A stretch of 64,000 nucleotides of DNA from Chlamydomonas reinhardtii (lineage: Eukaryota > Chlorophyta > Chlorophyceae > Chlamydomonadales > Chlamydomonadaceae). Below the pieces are notes generated by a model. That model made no database searches. It was not told where the DNA came from and saw nothing but the letters and a program-made list of their open reading frames with translations. The stretch lies in contig NC_057009.1 in the NCBI RefSeq assembly GCF_000002595.2, positions 3,144,382 through 3,208,381 of the forward strand, given 5' to 3'. Both the position numbers and the translations under genes were made by a program. This document shows, in pieces, positions 12,678-24,050 of this stretch (within the stretch, counting starts at the first letter, position 1; the number at the start of each line of letters is the position of its first letter).

Positions 12678-12958
12678 AGCTACTGTGAGGCTAAGGACTC
12701 ATGATGAACAGGATAGCGCAGTTATAAAATGGTTACTTGAAGGCGAAAAGACCCGGCGAATGTTGACAGCTGACACAGAAATTACAGCGTTTTGCAGTGA
12801 ATGAGATTTCTACTACGATATCAACAAACCCACTCCGTTGTTTGCTACGCTGCTGGCGGGGAGCTGTCGGTGAAACGCCGAGTCGATCCAGCTTCATCCG
12901 AGGGCCCGGTCGATAGTGCGTTTGCTTGGCGACCCTCTGTTTCATGTATTCTTAGCAT
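12678..12958. promoter_or_regulatory. Divergent spacer between SAS-4 and the LRR kinase
   Basis: The two start codons lie 281 bp apart and face away from each other, so this interval must hold both 5' UTRs and both promoters. It is clearly less GC-rich than the flanking exons. I cannot point to a strong TATA box on either strand. Confidence 0.55.
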
Positions 12959-13618
12959 ATGACCATGGCGGCTCGCATCGTCGTCCCAGCGCTGCTTGCG
13001 ACGACTGTTGCAGGCGCAGCCGTTGCCACTGTGCTACTGCTTCGGAGGAATGGAAAATGCGTAAAGAAAGCTTCGTTGACGGTCCGTGGACTGCTGGAGC
13101 TTGAGAAGGTAGCATCTGCAAGGCGCACCGGGAAAATGCCGATGCACTCAACCGCCTGCCCGAGCCTGGCACGTTATGCCAGTAGCCTCCTTGTAAAATG
13201 GACGGCCCTATACTTTCCATGGCTCAGGCATGTGAGGATGCGGACGCTCGCGAGACCGTCGCGGTGGTGGAGCTGCAGGGCATCGCCCTTTACGCGGGGG
13301 TACCGCCCGTGGTGACGACGCTGCGCACGCTCGTGCGCCTGGATCTCGGAAGCACTGGCATCGCACAGCTGCCTGCCTCCATCTCCAACTTGACTAACCT
13401 CCAGGTGTGGCGTGCTTTCATAGCGTGCGCATAACAGCCGGGCACTGATGCCCGCCGGCAGCGCTTACGGTATGCCGCTCATGCAACCCTCCCGCCGTTG
13501 GCCACCCGGCTCCTCCTGTCCATCCGACCCACACACACCCACACACACACACACACGCACACACACACGCACACATATACACACACACACGCTTTCGTTT
13601 CGTTTTTTAACACACACA

Positions 13619-13692
<74 letters not shown>

Positions 13693-16600
13693 ACGTCATG
13701 CCTGGCAGGTGCTGCTGGCGCCGCGCAACAAGCTCACGGCGCTGCCTGATGCGCTGGCGGGCCTGGCGGGCAGCCTGGTGCAGCTGGACGTGGGCAGCAA
13801 CGCGCTGGAGGCGGGTGCGTGCGTGACGGCGCGAGCGAGCGGGTGTGCGTGCGGGGGAACTGGCGTGATGGTCTGTGGAGACATGCATGCAGGAGACTGA
13901 GGTCTAGGCACTGCTGTGCATGTGTGCGTAGGGGCCGACAGCCTTTGCCCTCTGCAACGTACGGTATCCACCCGTGACCCGTCCACCGGCTCGCGTTCTC
14001 GCCGGCGCCTGCACCTGATGTACATCACGACCCCTCGCGCCCTCGCCTCGCGCCCCGCAGTGCCGGACTCGCTGTTCTCGCTCTCCCGCCTGCGCACCCT
14101 CAACCTGATGGGCAACCAGCTGACGCGGCTGCCGGAGCGCTTCGGCGACCTGCGCGGCCTGCGGCTGCTGGGGCTCAAGAGCAACAAGGTGCGGAGGAGC
14201 CGACTTGGGTGTTGGTGTCTTGGTGGTGTTGGTGCTGGTGATCGCAGGGATTGCAGGGTCGGGCATATGCATGCAGCCTCGTGCGCCTGCGATGCGGCAC
14301 GTATGGTAGTTACCAGCAAGACCTGGCATCCGGCGCCAACCTCTGAGTACCCAGCCGGACCCAAGCTTCCTTCTCACGCCCCAACGTGTGCCCCCTCCCC
14401 CCCGGGCTCCTCCCCGCCCCTCCTCGCCCGCCCTTGTTCCCCTCCGCCTCCAGTTGACGCAGCTTCCCGCCAGCTTCTCCCGCCTCACGGACCTGGTGGA
14501 GCTGTTCATCACCGACAACCAGCTGACGGACCTGCCGGAAGGTGCGGGCAGCCGCCAGCCTCGGGCGCAGCGCATGGTCTAGTCGTCCATGCGGCTAGAC
14601 AGGATACGGCAGAGATAAGGAGACACCATGGCCTCGCTCTTACCCGCGCTTACACAGTCACAGTCACCTGCATCTCCTGCTGCACCCGGCATCCCTCTCC
14701 CTCCCACCTCAGATCCTGCAAACCCCCACTACCTCACCACCAATTCATGCCTGGAACCCACCTCCGCCACGGTTCTGCAATGCCCCCGCCTCGCCTACAC
14801 GCCTCCCATATTACTGGGTTTAGTTTGGGCTGGTATCTACACCCCCCCTAAAAATAATCATGAATGTATCCCCCCACACACACCCACAGGCATGTCAGCC
14901 TGCACTTCGCTGGTGAAGCTGCAGGCCTCCTTCAACGCCTTCCGCGCCCTGCCCGCCTGCCTGCTGCACCTGCCGCGGCTGGAGCTGCTGCGGGTGGCCG
15001 TGTGCGACATCAAGTCCCTCCCGCCGCAGGTGGGTGGGCGGTGGCGGGGCGCCGTGTGTGTGTGTGTGTATGTGTATGTGTGTGTGTATGTGTATGTGTG
15101 TGTATGTGTGTGTCGCCTGTAACACGGCGCGGCGTGTCTCCGCTCCTGCTGTTTTGTACCGCCTGTTCCTTCACCGCGGCTTCGCCTTCAGTCCTCCGCC
15201 CTCATGAGGCATACGATCCAGCGCCTCTCCGGAGCCCGGGCCACTCCCTGACCAAGCGTTGTACCATCGGCCCCAAACCTTAGCCTGCATCTCACTCCCT
15301 CACTCTCTTAGCAACCTTACCATTTGCCCCCTTCGGCGCCGCGCGGTAAGGCCGGCCCCGCCTCCCAATGCTGTTCCCCAAGATTTTCGACCGTCTACCA
15401 CTTCCTTATCCAATCATGAATGTAAATCCCCGCCCCCGCCCCGCAGCTGCTCCAGGATGCCGCCGCGCTGCCGCGCCTGGCCTGGTTCAGTGTGGCGGGC
15501 AACCCGGTGTGTCCCGGCCCGCCCGCGCCCGCGCCCGGACTGCCGGTGGTGGCGCCAGAGGAGCTGGAGCTGGGGCAGAAGCTGGGGGACGGAGCGTCGG
15601 GCGACGTGTACCGGGGTGAGTGGTGTGCGTGGCGTGGGCATTGTGGGTGGATGGGTGGGTGTGTGGGTGGGTGGGCACGGTGGGTGGGCGTGCTTGCATG
15701 GGGCACGGCCACGGCGGGAAGTGGGGAGGCGTCCTTGTGTGTATGCGCTGGCGGAGAAGCCTCCTGCCCGTGCCCCGGTCCCCCGCCTCCTGCCCCCACG
15801 GCCCCTCCTCTCCCCTCTCCTCACACGCACCCTCGCTTTTACACGCCTCTCTCACATGCCCACTTACCCACACACCCTCCCCACACCCACACCCACACAC
15901 CCACCCCAGCCCTTCCCAACCCCTTTCCCACAACCCGCTCCACAGCCGTGCACACCCCCACCCCACACCCGCACACATACACACACGCACGCATACACGC
16001 ACACACACACACACACACACGCAGACAAACCCACAAACCCTTACCCTCCCGCCCTCCCCACCCGCCCCCACAACCCGCTCCCCAGCCGTGTGGCGTGGCC
16101 AGCTGGTGGCTGTCAAGTACTTCCGGGCCGACGTGTCGCCGGACGGCCGCACCGAGGACGAGGTGGCGCTGGCCGTCAGCCTGCAGCACCCGCACCTCAC
16201 ACAGGTAGGTGGGGGGAGGGGGAGAGGGAGCGAGGGAGAGGGAGAGGGAGAAGGTGAGGGAGAGGGAGAGAAAGAGGGAGGGGGAGAGGGAGAAGGTGAG
16301 GGAGAGGGAGACATGCATGCCGGCCTAACGCTTCATAACATGTGTGCCGCATGTGCTCCAGGTGTTGGCCCGGGTGGAAAAGCCGCACGGACTGGTGCTG
16401 AGGCTGGAGGCAGGTGGGTGTGTGCGGGCGGGTGCGGGCGGGCTGGGCGGGTGGGCCGGGGGCGTGTGCCCGGGCCCGACCAAGAGGGGATCCGAAGCGT
16501 CGCCAGGGAGGGGGGGGGTAGCGGTTCATGTGGAGAACGGGGTTCGTAAGTATGAAGTGCCGGCGTCCTGTGGGAACAGCGGGGGGAGGGATGGCATGGG

Positions 16601-17624
16601 GCAGGGCATGCGGAGCAGCTGCGGGCCGTTGGCTGCGGGTCCAACCCCTGGGGCCCAACCCCTGGGGCCCACCCACGCACGCACCCGCTGCGTGCCCACC
16701 TGCGCCCGCACCCGCACCCTCACGTCCACACCCTCACGCCCACACCCGACCACCCACACACGCACACACGCATCCTCCCTCCGTGCCTCACCCACGCCCG
16801 CCCTCAGGCTCGCCGCTGGCGGCCAAGCCCACCAGTCAGCACCTGCTGCGCTGCAAGTGGGGCGACGACGTCCGCTTCCCGCCGCGCCGGGCGCTGGGGC
16901 TGGCCGCGGCTGTAGCGGACGCGCTGCGCTACTGCCACGCCGCCGGCATCTGCCACGGCGACGTGTACGCACACAACGTGCTGATGGACGAGAACGGCAC
17001 TGTGACGCTGTGCGACTTTGGTGAGCGGGCTCGAGAGAGAGGGGGAGGGAAAGGGAGTTGCGGGCTGCAGGCGCGGGGCGGCGGGGCCAAGGGCTAAGGA
17101 AGGGGACGGGTGAATGTGGTAGTTGTGGATGTCGGGCATGGATGCCGGGCGTGGATGCCGGGCATGGATGCTGGGCGCGTGCCGGGTGTAATGATGGTCA
17201 ATTGCGAGCAAGGCGCCTAACGCACATGAGCTAAGCCTTTCTGTGCCTTCACTTGCTTGCCTTGCTGCGTCGCGACGACTGCTGCCTCCCACTCTGCCGC
17301 CCTTCTCCCCCTGCAGGCGCCTCCTTCAGCTACGACCGCGCCGCCCAGCCCTTCTGGGAGGCCATGGAGGTGCGCGCCTACGGACTCATGCTCAAAGACG
17401 TGGCCGACCGGGCGGCGGCGCCGGCAGCGGGAGCAGCAGGAGGCAGCGGGAGCAGCGGCAAGCTGGCGGGTGCGAAGGAGGCGGTGGTTGAGGCGGAGAA
17501 GGGAGTGGTGGCAGCGCTGCAAGGCCTGGCGCAGCGGTGTGCGGAGCTGCCGCCGGCGCGGCGGCCGCTCTTTGGGGCTGTGTGTGCGGAGCTGCAACAG
17601 CTGCAGGCCAGCCTTGCAAACTAG
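12959..17624 (+). CDS. Membrane-anchored leucine-rich-repeat protein kinase
   Basis: Eleven exons (12959-13108, 13228-13404, 13709-13814, 14061-14188, 14454-14541, 14890-15029, 15447-15615, 16086-16204, 16362-16413, 16808-17020, 17317-17624) give 549 residues. Residues 6-28 are a hydrophobic helix followed by Arg-Arg, a likely signal anchor. Residues about 60-285 hold seven LRRs of the L-x-x-L-x-x-N-x-L-x-x-L-P type, with exon junctions falling close to LRR boundaries. The kinase domain follows: Gly loop [11 protein letters not shown] (about 308-318), VAVK lysine (about 329), catalytic loop HGDVYAHN (about 426) and CDFG (about 445-448). The HRD arginine is Gly, so it is a non-RD kinase; the catalytic Asp and DFG Asp are kept, so activity is plausible. 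Plants have a related LRR plus HGDxYAHN kinase family. The domain is short, ending soon after [13 protein letters not shown] second ATG at 12965 has a better context and may be the real start. Substrate unknown. Confidence 0.88.
13530..13692 (+). repeat. (AC)n microsatellite in LRR-kinase intron 2
   Basis: Two long CA blocks are separated by a short T-rich spacer (13591-13609). The second block, 13619-13691, is almost uninterrupted. It ends about 15 nt before the acceptor of exon 3 and so serves as the run-up to the splice site. Confidence 0.95.
14816..14889 (+). repeat. Intron repeat, both modules, sense, at an acceptor
   Basis: Module 1 is GGGTTTAGTTTGGGCTGGTA followed by TCTAC and a C run; module 2 is ATCATGAATGTATCCCCCC. 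Together they run up to the acceptor of LRR-kinase exon 6 (14890). This is the fullest copy in the window; see findings for the others. Confidence 0.7.
15053..15114 (+). repeat. (GT)n/(GTAT) microsatellite
   Basis: A GT-rich tract with periodic TATG interruptions lies just inside the donor of LRR-kinase intron 6. Confidence 0.9.
15413..15446 (+). repeat. Intron repeat, module 2, sense, at an acceptor
   Basis: ATCATGAATGTAAATCCCC is followed by a C-rich tract and the CAG acceptor of LRR-kinase exon 7. Confidence 0.6.
16209..16311 (+). repeat. GGGAGA minisatellite in LRR-kinase intron 8
   Basis: This purine-only tract of GGGAGA/GGGAGAA units contains two copies of a longer block (GAGAAGGTGAGGGAGAGGGA). 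It lies in the intron between the VAVK exon and exon 9. Confidence 0.9.
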
Positions 17625-20600
17625 TGTTTGTGGTTGTTGTGGTATTGGTGTTGGATTGTTAGGTGCTGGTGAGCATGCAGCATCGCGATGTGCCGAACTT
17701 GACATACTTGTCGGATGCGCCAAAGGCGTGGAGCGCAGCGATAGAGTATCGGAGGTGGGGCTTGTGGGACGTCACACACTCCTGAGGAGCTGACTTGAAA
17801 TGACATGACACGAGACGACGTGAGATACGTGGCTGGGAAGCGGAGGCCAAGGCGGTTGTGAGCCTGCGAGCGCTCCGCTCTCTCGTGCTGCAGAGTGCGG
17901 ACACGAGGCGGAGAGACGTGTGGCCGTGGTGCGACTGACCCGTGGCTTTGGAAACATTTGAGGTACACACGCATGGTTTTCCGTTTCCCGAGTGGGGCCG
18001 CTGCGTGGGTGCAAGCCATGCATGGCGGCCTGTTGGGGGCTAGTGATGGGGGCCGCTGCCAAGCTGTAAGGCGCTGGGCAAGCACAAGGCGGTCGTGGAC
18101 GTACACGAGGAGGCCCAGCGGTTCGGGGCGCCGGACTGGGACGTACTGGGAGTGGGAGGCCTGAAGGTGGTGAGGGAGGTGTGCTCGGACCAAGGGTTGC
18201 GTATGCGGGCGACGCCAGCACTCCACAGTGTCATTGTGGACTCGGGACAAGGTCCGGCGCACATGCAACCCGCTGAAGGGTGCTGCACGCAAAGAATTCG
18301 GCTGGATCTTCAAGCAGTGCAACCTCGGTTGTGAATTGGAGGGTAAAGCAAGGTTTGGAGGGCAGTCCTAAAGCGGTCGGGGCCTTCCTCCTGTCCCACC
18401 TTGTGCCCCACGCCACTAACTAGGAGCCTAGCTAGAACCCATCAGAGACGAGACTGTGCCGCTGAAAACCTCAAAAGTGTCACTGCGGAGAGTTGATGGT
18501 GACGATGTGACGATGTGAGGCGGGTACACTGCTGTCGGCCACCCGCAACCGACCCAACTATCTAGCGAAGAACTTCCAGAAACCGAAGCGCCGTGTCGTG
18601 CAAACCAGCCCCATGTTCTGGAAGCAGGCCCCACGAGGGAAATTCCAGGTGTCAGGCTGCTTGATGCCGCATTTGCTGGTGGCTTGGGCGAAGGGCTTGG
18701 CGACCATGATGGGCTCTGGCCTGCAATCCGTGCGCGCGGCACCCAACTCTTTCTCTGTCCCCCCGCTTAGCATCGCGCAACGCTCGCCATTTCCACCAAT
18801 CCCAGCGGAGCCGTGGCGACGCTAGCGGTCCACCAAGCTTCCCAGCTGACCGACCCCGTCGTGGTGCGTTTCGAGGACGGGCGCGTGGCGTTGGATGTTG
18901 GGGCAGGGGCAGGCCTGGCAAAGTGCACCAGGCGGCCCTGCAGTTGGGGGCACCGGCCTGGGAAATCCGGGGGAGATCATGCACAGCCAGGGGCTGTGAC
19001 TGCAGCAGAAAGCATTTGGAAATCGAGGCGCTGAGTCTCGCAAGCCGCTATGCCAAGTCCCCTCCCCACCCCACCCCCATACACGGCTACGCTGATGTGC
19101 CCTGCAGGTGCGCGGCGTCCCGAGTCTTCTGTGAGGGCTGTTCGCTTGTTTGCTTGTATTGCGTTCTTTCAAGCACGTCAATGACATGGCTGGGGGCTGG
19201 ATGCTGGTGGAAGGGCATGGCTGGGAAGTGCAGAGCGCTGACACGGTGGTGTGGTGGGTATGGCTGGAGAGACATGGCGCACCCCTTGCTATGATAGTGA
19301 TGGGACAGTGTGTGGGACTCGACGGACTTGGTCCCAAATGCTCAATAGCCAGGCCCAGCACCTCGTGGACGCATGTATCTCTATCAGCGATGCCCGCACG
19401 CACTGTATCGGTGTGTATGATAGCGCGCAAGGCGGCTGTAAATGGAGTGATGGTATATCTGATGCCGTGTCCCATGTTTAGAAGCGGGATAGAGACACAC
19501 TCCACGTACTGTTGATATAAGCCGCCGGGGAGGCTGGAGACTGTGAGGCTGTTGGGCTGACAGCGTTCGGGGCGATGGGGTCTGAGGCAGCAGGGCCAGG
19601 TTACAGTGCCCAGCAAACATGTGACAAGCCCAGCAGAAGTCACAACCAGCGTAACGTAAATTGAATTGCCAACCGAGTTACCGTATCGGCAGTGTACGTT
19701 TATGAGCCGAACTGTCTTGTATCTGTATCCACCACAACAGCCGTCGCGAGATGTGTTTTATGTACGGCGAAACTCTCAGCGCCCAGCTTAGCGCTTAGTC
19801 CCTCATGTTCGGATGGGCAGCTCGCCGCCTCCGCCTTCGCTCTGCAACAGGGCCACATGGCCACACGCCTCCCCATTATTCTTAAACCGTGCGCTGCCAT
19901 GTGCCTCTCGCGCGCGTCAACTACTGCAAAGCGCTCCCAGTGTCCTACACTTCAGCCTGCTGTTGTTGCCACTTATAAGTCTTCAAAAAGTGTGCTGCTT
20001 TATCCATTGCAGTATGCTATACACACATGCGCAAACATCGCTAGACGCACACACTTGCCATGCGCAGGGCTGTTGAGATACATCCAGACGCAACCGAGCC
20101 GGCCCATCCCCCACCGCACTCCTCTAAAACCCCCTCGGCTAGGATGCGCGCCCAGCACAAGCAACGGTAGCGAAGGCACCCCCGTCCTTAACCGGTCGGC
20201 CCCGTCCCGCGTTGGCTGCGCCGAACCTACCGCGCGAGCAGCGCGTCTGCGGCCCACCACAACATCACGTTCTTCCCCAAACACATTCTTGCACACGCTT
20301 CCAGCTACAGCTAAGATAAGCAACGCATGTGCAGCCTGCGCGCCTCAAACAACTTCCGATTTGCACAACACGTACACACACAAATCAAACATCAACACTC
20401 CGGGTAGCCAGTGGCAGCCGGCAGAGGGCTGCGGGCCCGCATCAGCAGGCGACTTCGCAGCTTTCCTCGCCTCGCCAGGACGCCACGCACGTTTCCAAAA
20501 ACGCGGAATAAATGCACGCGCGTCCATGGGCTCTACATGCCTCGCTCTGGGGCCTGGAATGCCTTTAATCTTCACCCCGAGCCGAGACCTGCCAGGACGT

Positions 20601-21644
20601 CCCAATACTCTGTGCAAAACCAAGGAGGGCGTGCTACCGCCTAATCAAGACAGGAGGATCATTCAACTCGACATCAAGCGCTCACTGTAACTACGCATGC
20701 AACTCTGCCAAAAAGGAGTCCTGGCGCCACGCGCAAACGGTGTGAACACACAAGGCGAACGTCACCATGACCAGCCTGTACTTTGCAACCGCGTACTACA
20801 CATAGTGTGTACCTCAGCACTGCGACAATAATGGGCAGTGCTTAATACCCCTTTAATAGGTGGGTGCGAGAGGGCCGCGGGCGGCCGGTGGCGAGGCAGG
20901 GCCCGCGCCCGGGCGGAATCAGGTGCTAAATGAGTGCACCTTCGCCTCAATGAAGGGAACGCAGGCCCACGTTTGAACGCCCGTTCAATGCACCGACCTG
21001 CCGTTCGAGCCCACCGCAACCCACATTAATCCACGCGTACGCTATGCCTCCCACGCCCGCAAAGCCACGCCCGCAAAGCCTCCCAGCAGTGTCCGATGTT
21101 ACCCCCTCCAAGACTGCGCTTCCAAAGTACCGCGCAGCAAAACGTCCGCTCTACCCGCATACCAGACACATGCATACACGCCGGCATCAAACGACCTGGC
21201 CCGAGCTTGTAGCTGCAGACATACACAACAAACACAATCGCGCGCGCGCAAAACAAAAGCCGCGCCATCGCCATCGCGACACACCTGGCATGTACTGCGC
21301 AGCGTAGCCTGTCTCGAAGTAGTACCGGCTTTCAGCCTCCTTGACTGCATTCTTTCAAGGGTCGGTCGTTGCGTTTCATCAAACAAAAGCGCTGCGCCGC
21401 TTGCCGCTGTCGCTGCCGCCACGCGCGCCTGCGCGGCGCGCTATTGCACTTATGATACGTCGGGTGTGCGCAACACCGCGTTCAGGCTGCAGATCAATGC
21501 GGGCTGCCAATACAAAGCTCGAGGCACAGCCTCCAAAACAAAACGCGTGTAGCTCTCTTCTTGTACAAGGGGCCATCGGCTGAGGGACACACGGGTCCAC
21601 TGAAACAAACCGCGGCACAGAAACACGCACGGCTAAGATCTCGA
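17625..21644. other. Gene-poor 4-kb stretch between the LRR kinase and the AP2 gene
   Basis: The first 450 bp are the LRR-kinase 3' UTR, with TGTAA at 18065. Next come two diverged related fragments (near 18095 and 18860-18985) that look like relics of coding DNA. The rest has lower GC than the exons, no frame with codon bias like the neighbours, and is probably the AP2 3' UTR plus spacer. A 332-codon open frame on the plus strand (19692-20690) is Thr/Ser/Pro/Cys-rich and unlike a gene of this genome. I could not find a TGTAA on the minus strand close to the AP2 stop. Confidence 0.55.
18065..18069 (+). terminator. TGTAA polyadenylation signal (LRR kinase)
   Basis: First TGTAA after the kinase stop, 441 bp downstream on the same strand. 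Confidence 0.6.
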
Positions 21645-24050
21645 TCACATGTCGGCGGCGGGGTCATGGTCGAGGTTGCCGAGCTGGTGGAGGTCCTCCA
21701 GCCCCCCTGCGCCGTTGAACGCGTCCCAAGCGTCGCCGCCATACCCTCCCGAGAAAGCGTGGAACGAGGGAAAGGCGTCGCCGGCGCCCGCGAGGTAGTC
21801 GCCGTCACGCAGCAGCCCCGCGCCGGCGGCGGCCTGAGGCCCCAGCGCCGCATGGCCCGTTGCCAGCGCGTGCAGGCCCTGCTCCTCATGCTCCTGCTTC
21901 AGGTGCAGCTGCAGCTGCAGGTGCGTCTCCGCCCCCGCCGCCGGCTCGAGCTCGGGCTGCTGCCCCGGCGCCAGTGAGTCCGCCTCCCCGGGCCAGGCGT
22001 CGGCAACACACAGCGCGAGTTCGTCGCCGCCGGCAGCTAGGCCGTTGAAGCCGCTGATGCCGCTGCCCAACAGACTCAGCGCGCCGTCAACGCCGCCGTC
22101 GGCACCACCGTGATGCTCGCCGCCCTCCAGCCCACTGCCGCTGCCCTCCAGGCCGCTGCCGTCGGCGCCAGCGTCGATGCCGACGCCGGCGCCGCCGAGG
22201 CAGAGGGAGCTGGTGTCGACGCCCTGGGCCGCCAGCTGCAACGCCAGCTGAGCAGTAGCGCTGCATCGGGCGCTCTGGGCGGCGGCGCGGCACGAGTCCG
22301 CCGCCAGCTGCACCTGCATGTGCATCTGCATGTGGAGCTGCTGCATGCCGGGCGCCGCCGCCGCGCCGCCATCGCCGCCGCCGTACGGCCCAATGTATTG
22401 GTCGCTGTCGTAGCTGTCGGCGCCGCCGCTGCCGCCGCCGTCGTGGAGGCCGCCGGCGCCGCCCATGATGCCGCCGTCGTCGTAATCGACATCCACGTCG
22501 AGGTCGTCACTGGTGCCGCCAGCGGCGGAAGCGCCGACGTCGCCCATGCCCATGCCACCGACGGCGCCCACGCCGCCCATCATGTGCGCATCCATGAAGC
22601 CCATCTCCCAGTCCTCGAAGCTGTCGCCGACCTCGCCGCCCAGCGCCAGCTGTTGCTGCTGCTGCAGCCGCTGTTGCTGCGCCTGCAGCCGCGCCGCGCG
22701 GCTGGCGTTGGCGGCGGCAGCGGCAGCCGCGGCCGTGGCAGCGGCCGCGTTGGCGGCGGCTGCCGCCTTGGCGGCGCGGCGGCGAGCGGCGGCCGCTGCG
22801 GCGCGGGCCGCTGCCGCGGCCTCGTCCGCGGCCTCGTCCTCCCAATCGTCGGTGTCGTCGTAGGTCTGGCGGGCGCGGGGCGTGCGGCCGGCGCGCGTGC
22901 GGCCGCCTCGGGGCCGACCTGCAGGATGGGAGACAGCGGGAGTCGGGGCACGGCAGCACGTAAGCAAGGAATGTGGCTCCCAGAGACCGATGGCCTTTGG
23001 CCAGGACAAGTTGCTGCTGGGACCACAGCCTAGGCGCCCTTGCGCCATGTGTACGGAGCGATACGCCTCCTCCCTCGAATGCCTGGCCCAGCCTTCTCTG
23101 ACGCTGCACGCACTGCTTGCCCACCTGCTCCGGTGCGGTTGTGGGCAACAGCCATGCGCCGCTCCTCCTCGTCTTCCTCCTCGCCCCACTCGCCCTCGGG
23201 GAAGTTGCACTGCGAGCCGCACGGCACAAGCAAACGTCAGCGAGCAGGCATGCCGTACCAGGCATTGCAGATGGCATGACAGGTCCTTGCTCCCGCTCCG
23301 GCACGCACAGTGAGTAGGGTTCTGCGCCGCTGAGGCGCATGGGCGCGCATGGCGCTGGCTGGTGGGGGCTGCTCACCTTAGCGGCGGGCCCGTGGATGGC
23401 GCGAGCGGCGGTGTCATAGGCACGCGCGGCCTCCTGCGATTGCGGTAAGCAAACCAGATGCTCAATGGATCACTGTGGCGCACAACGCACTAAAACCGTG
23501 CCTATAGCCAAGCACGCAGCGACAACGAGGTGGGGTCAAATACGGCTAGAGGAAACGATAGGTGCGGCTTCAACGGACCTCCGCTGTGTTGAATGTTCCG
23601 AGCCAGCGGCGCTTGCCAGAGGTGCGGTCGCGAATCTCTGCCGCCCACATGCCCCACGGCCGTTTCCGGACGCCGCGAAGCCCGGCCGCCTGCGGAGGCA
23701 CAAGCGAGTAAAGTCCAGTCAGTCCCGGCAGACCACATCGTGAAGCACCAGCTTGCATAGTGTGACTCTACTGCCTTAAGAGCATGGCATGCATAAGTAG
23801 CTTGTGCGGTATCACGCGGTGGAGGGACAGTTGGGGGCCTTGCGAGCGGTGCGTTCACGGAGCGATGGGACGGTCAAAAAAGGGTGGGGCTAGTCTCGGA
23901 AGTTCGAGGCCAACTCAGGGCCTAAAGTTTGATCAATAGTTATGGCGCATTCAGACAACGCACCTGCCTACTCAGCCGACACGACGCCGAGTTGCGTATG
24001 CGCGCGGCCGCGGAGCTCGGCGAGATGGGGCTACCTGTCGACGCTTTCAT
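21645..24050 (-). CDS. AP2/ERF-domain transcription factor
   Basis: Five in-phase exons (23964-24050, 23579-23689, 23377-23433, 23125-23209, 21645-22918) give 537 residues. A single AP2 domain spans about residues 33-90 and is spread over three exons: [18 protein letters not shown], then [11 protein letters not shown], then [19 protein letters not shown] and CNFPEGE. It keeps the WAAEIRD and WLGTF elements that contact the GCC box in plant ERF proteins. The first residue of the usual YRGVR is Leu. After the domain come an acidic patch, a poly-Ala/Arg helix (about 190-250), Gln tracts and a long Gly/Asp-rich, acidic C terminus that could activate transcription. The start at 24050 follows from the donor at 23963; an in-frame upstream exon cannot be excluded. 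Target genes are unknown. Confidence 0.85.

Noticed and set aside
19692-20690. 332-codon plus-strand open frame between the LRR kinase and AP2 genes
   Set aside because: Low GC at third positions compared with real exons, Thr/Ser/Pro/Cys-rich, no family resemblance; more likely AP2 3' UTR or spacer read in the antisense direction.
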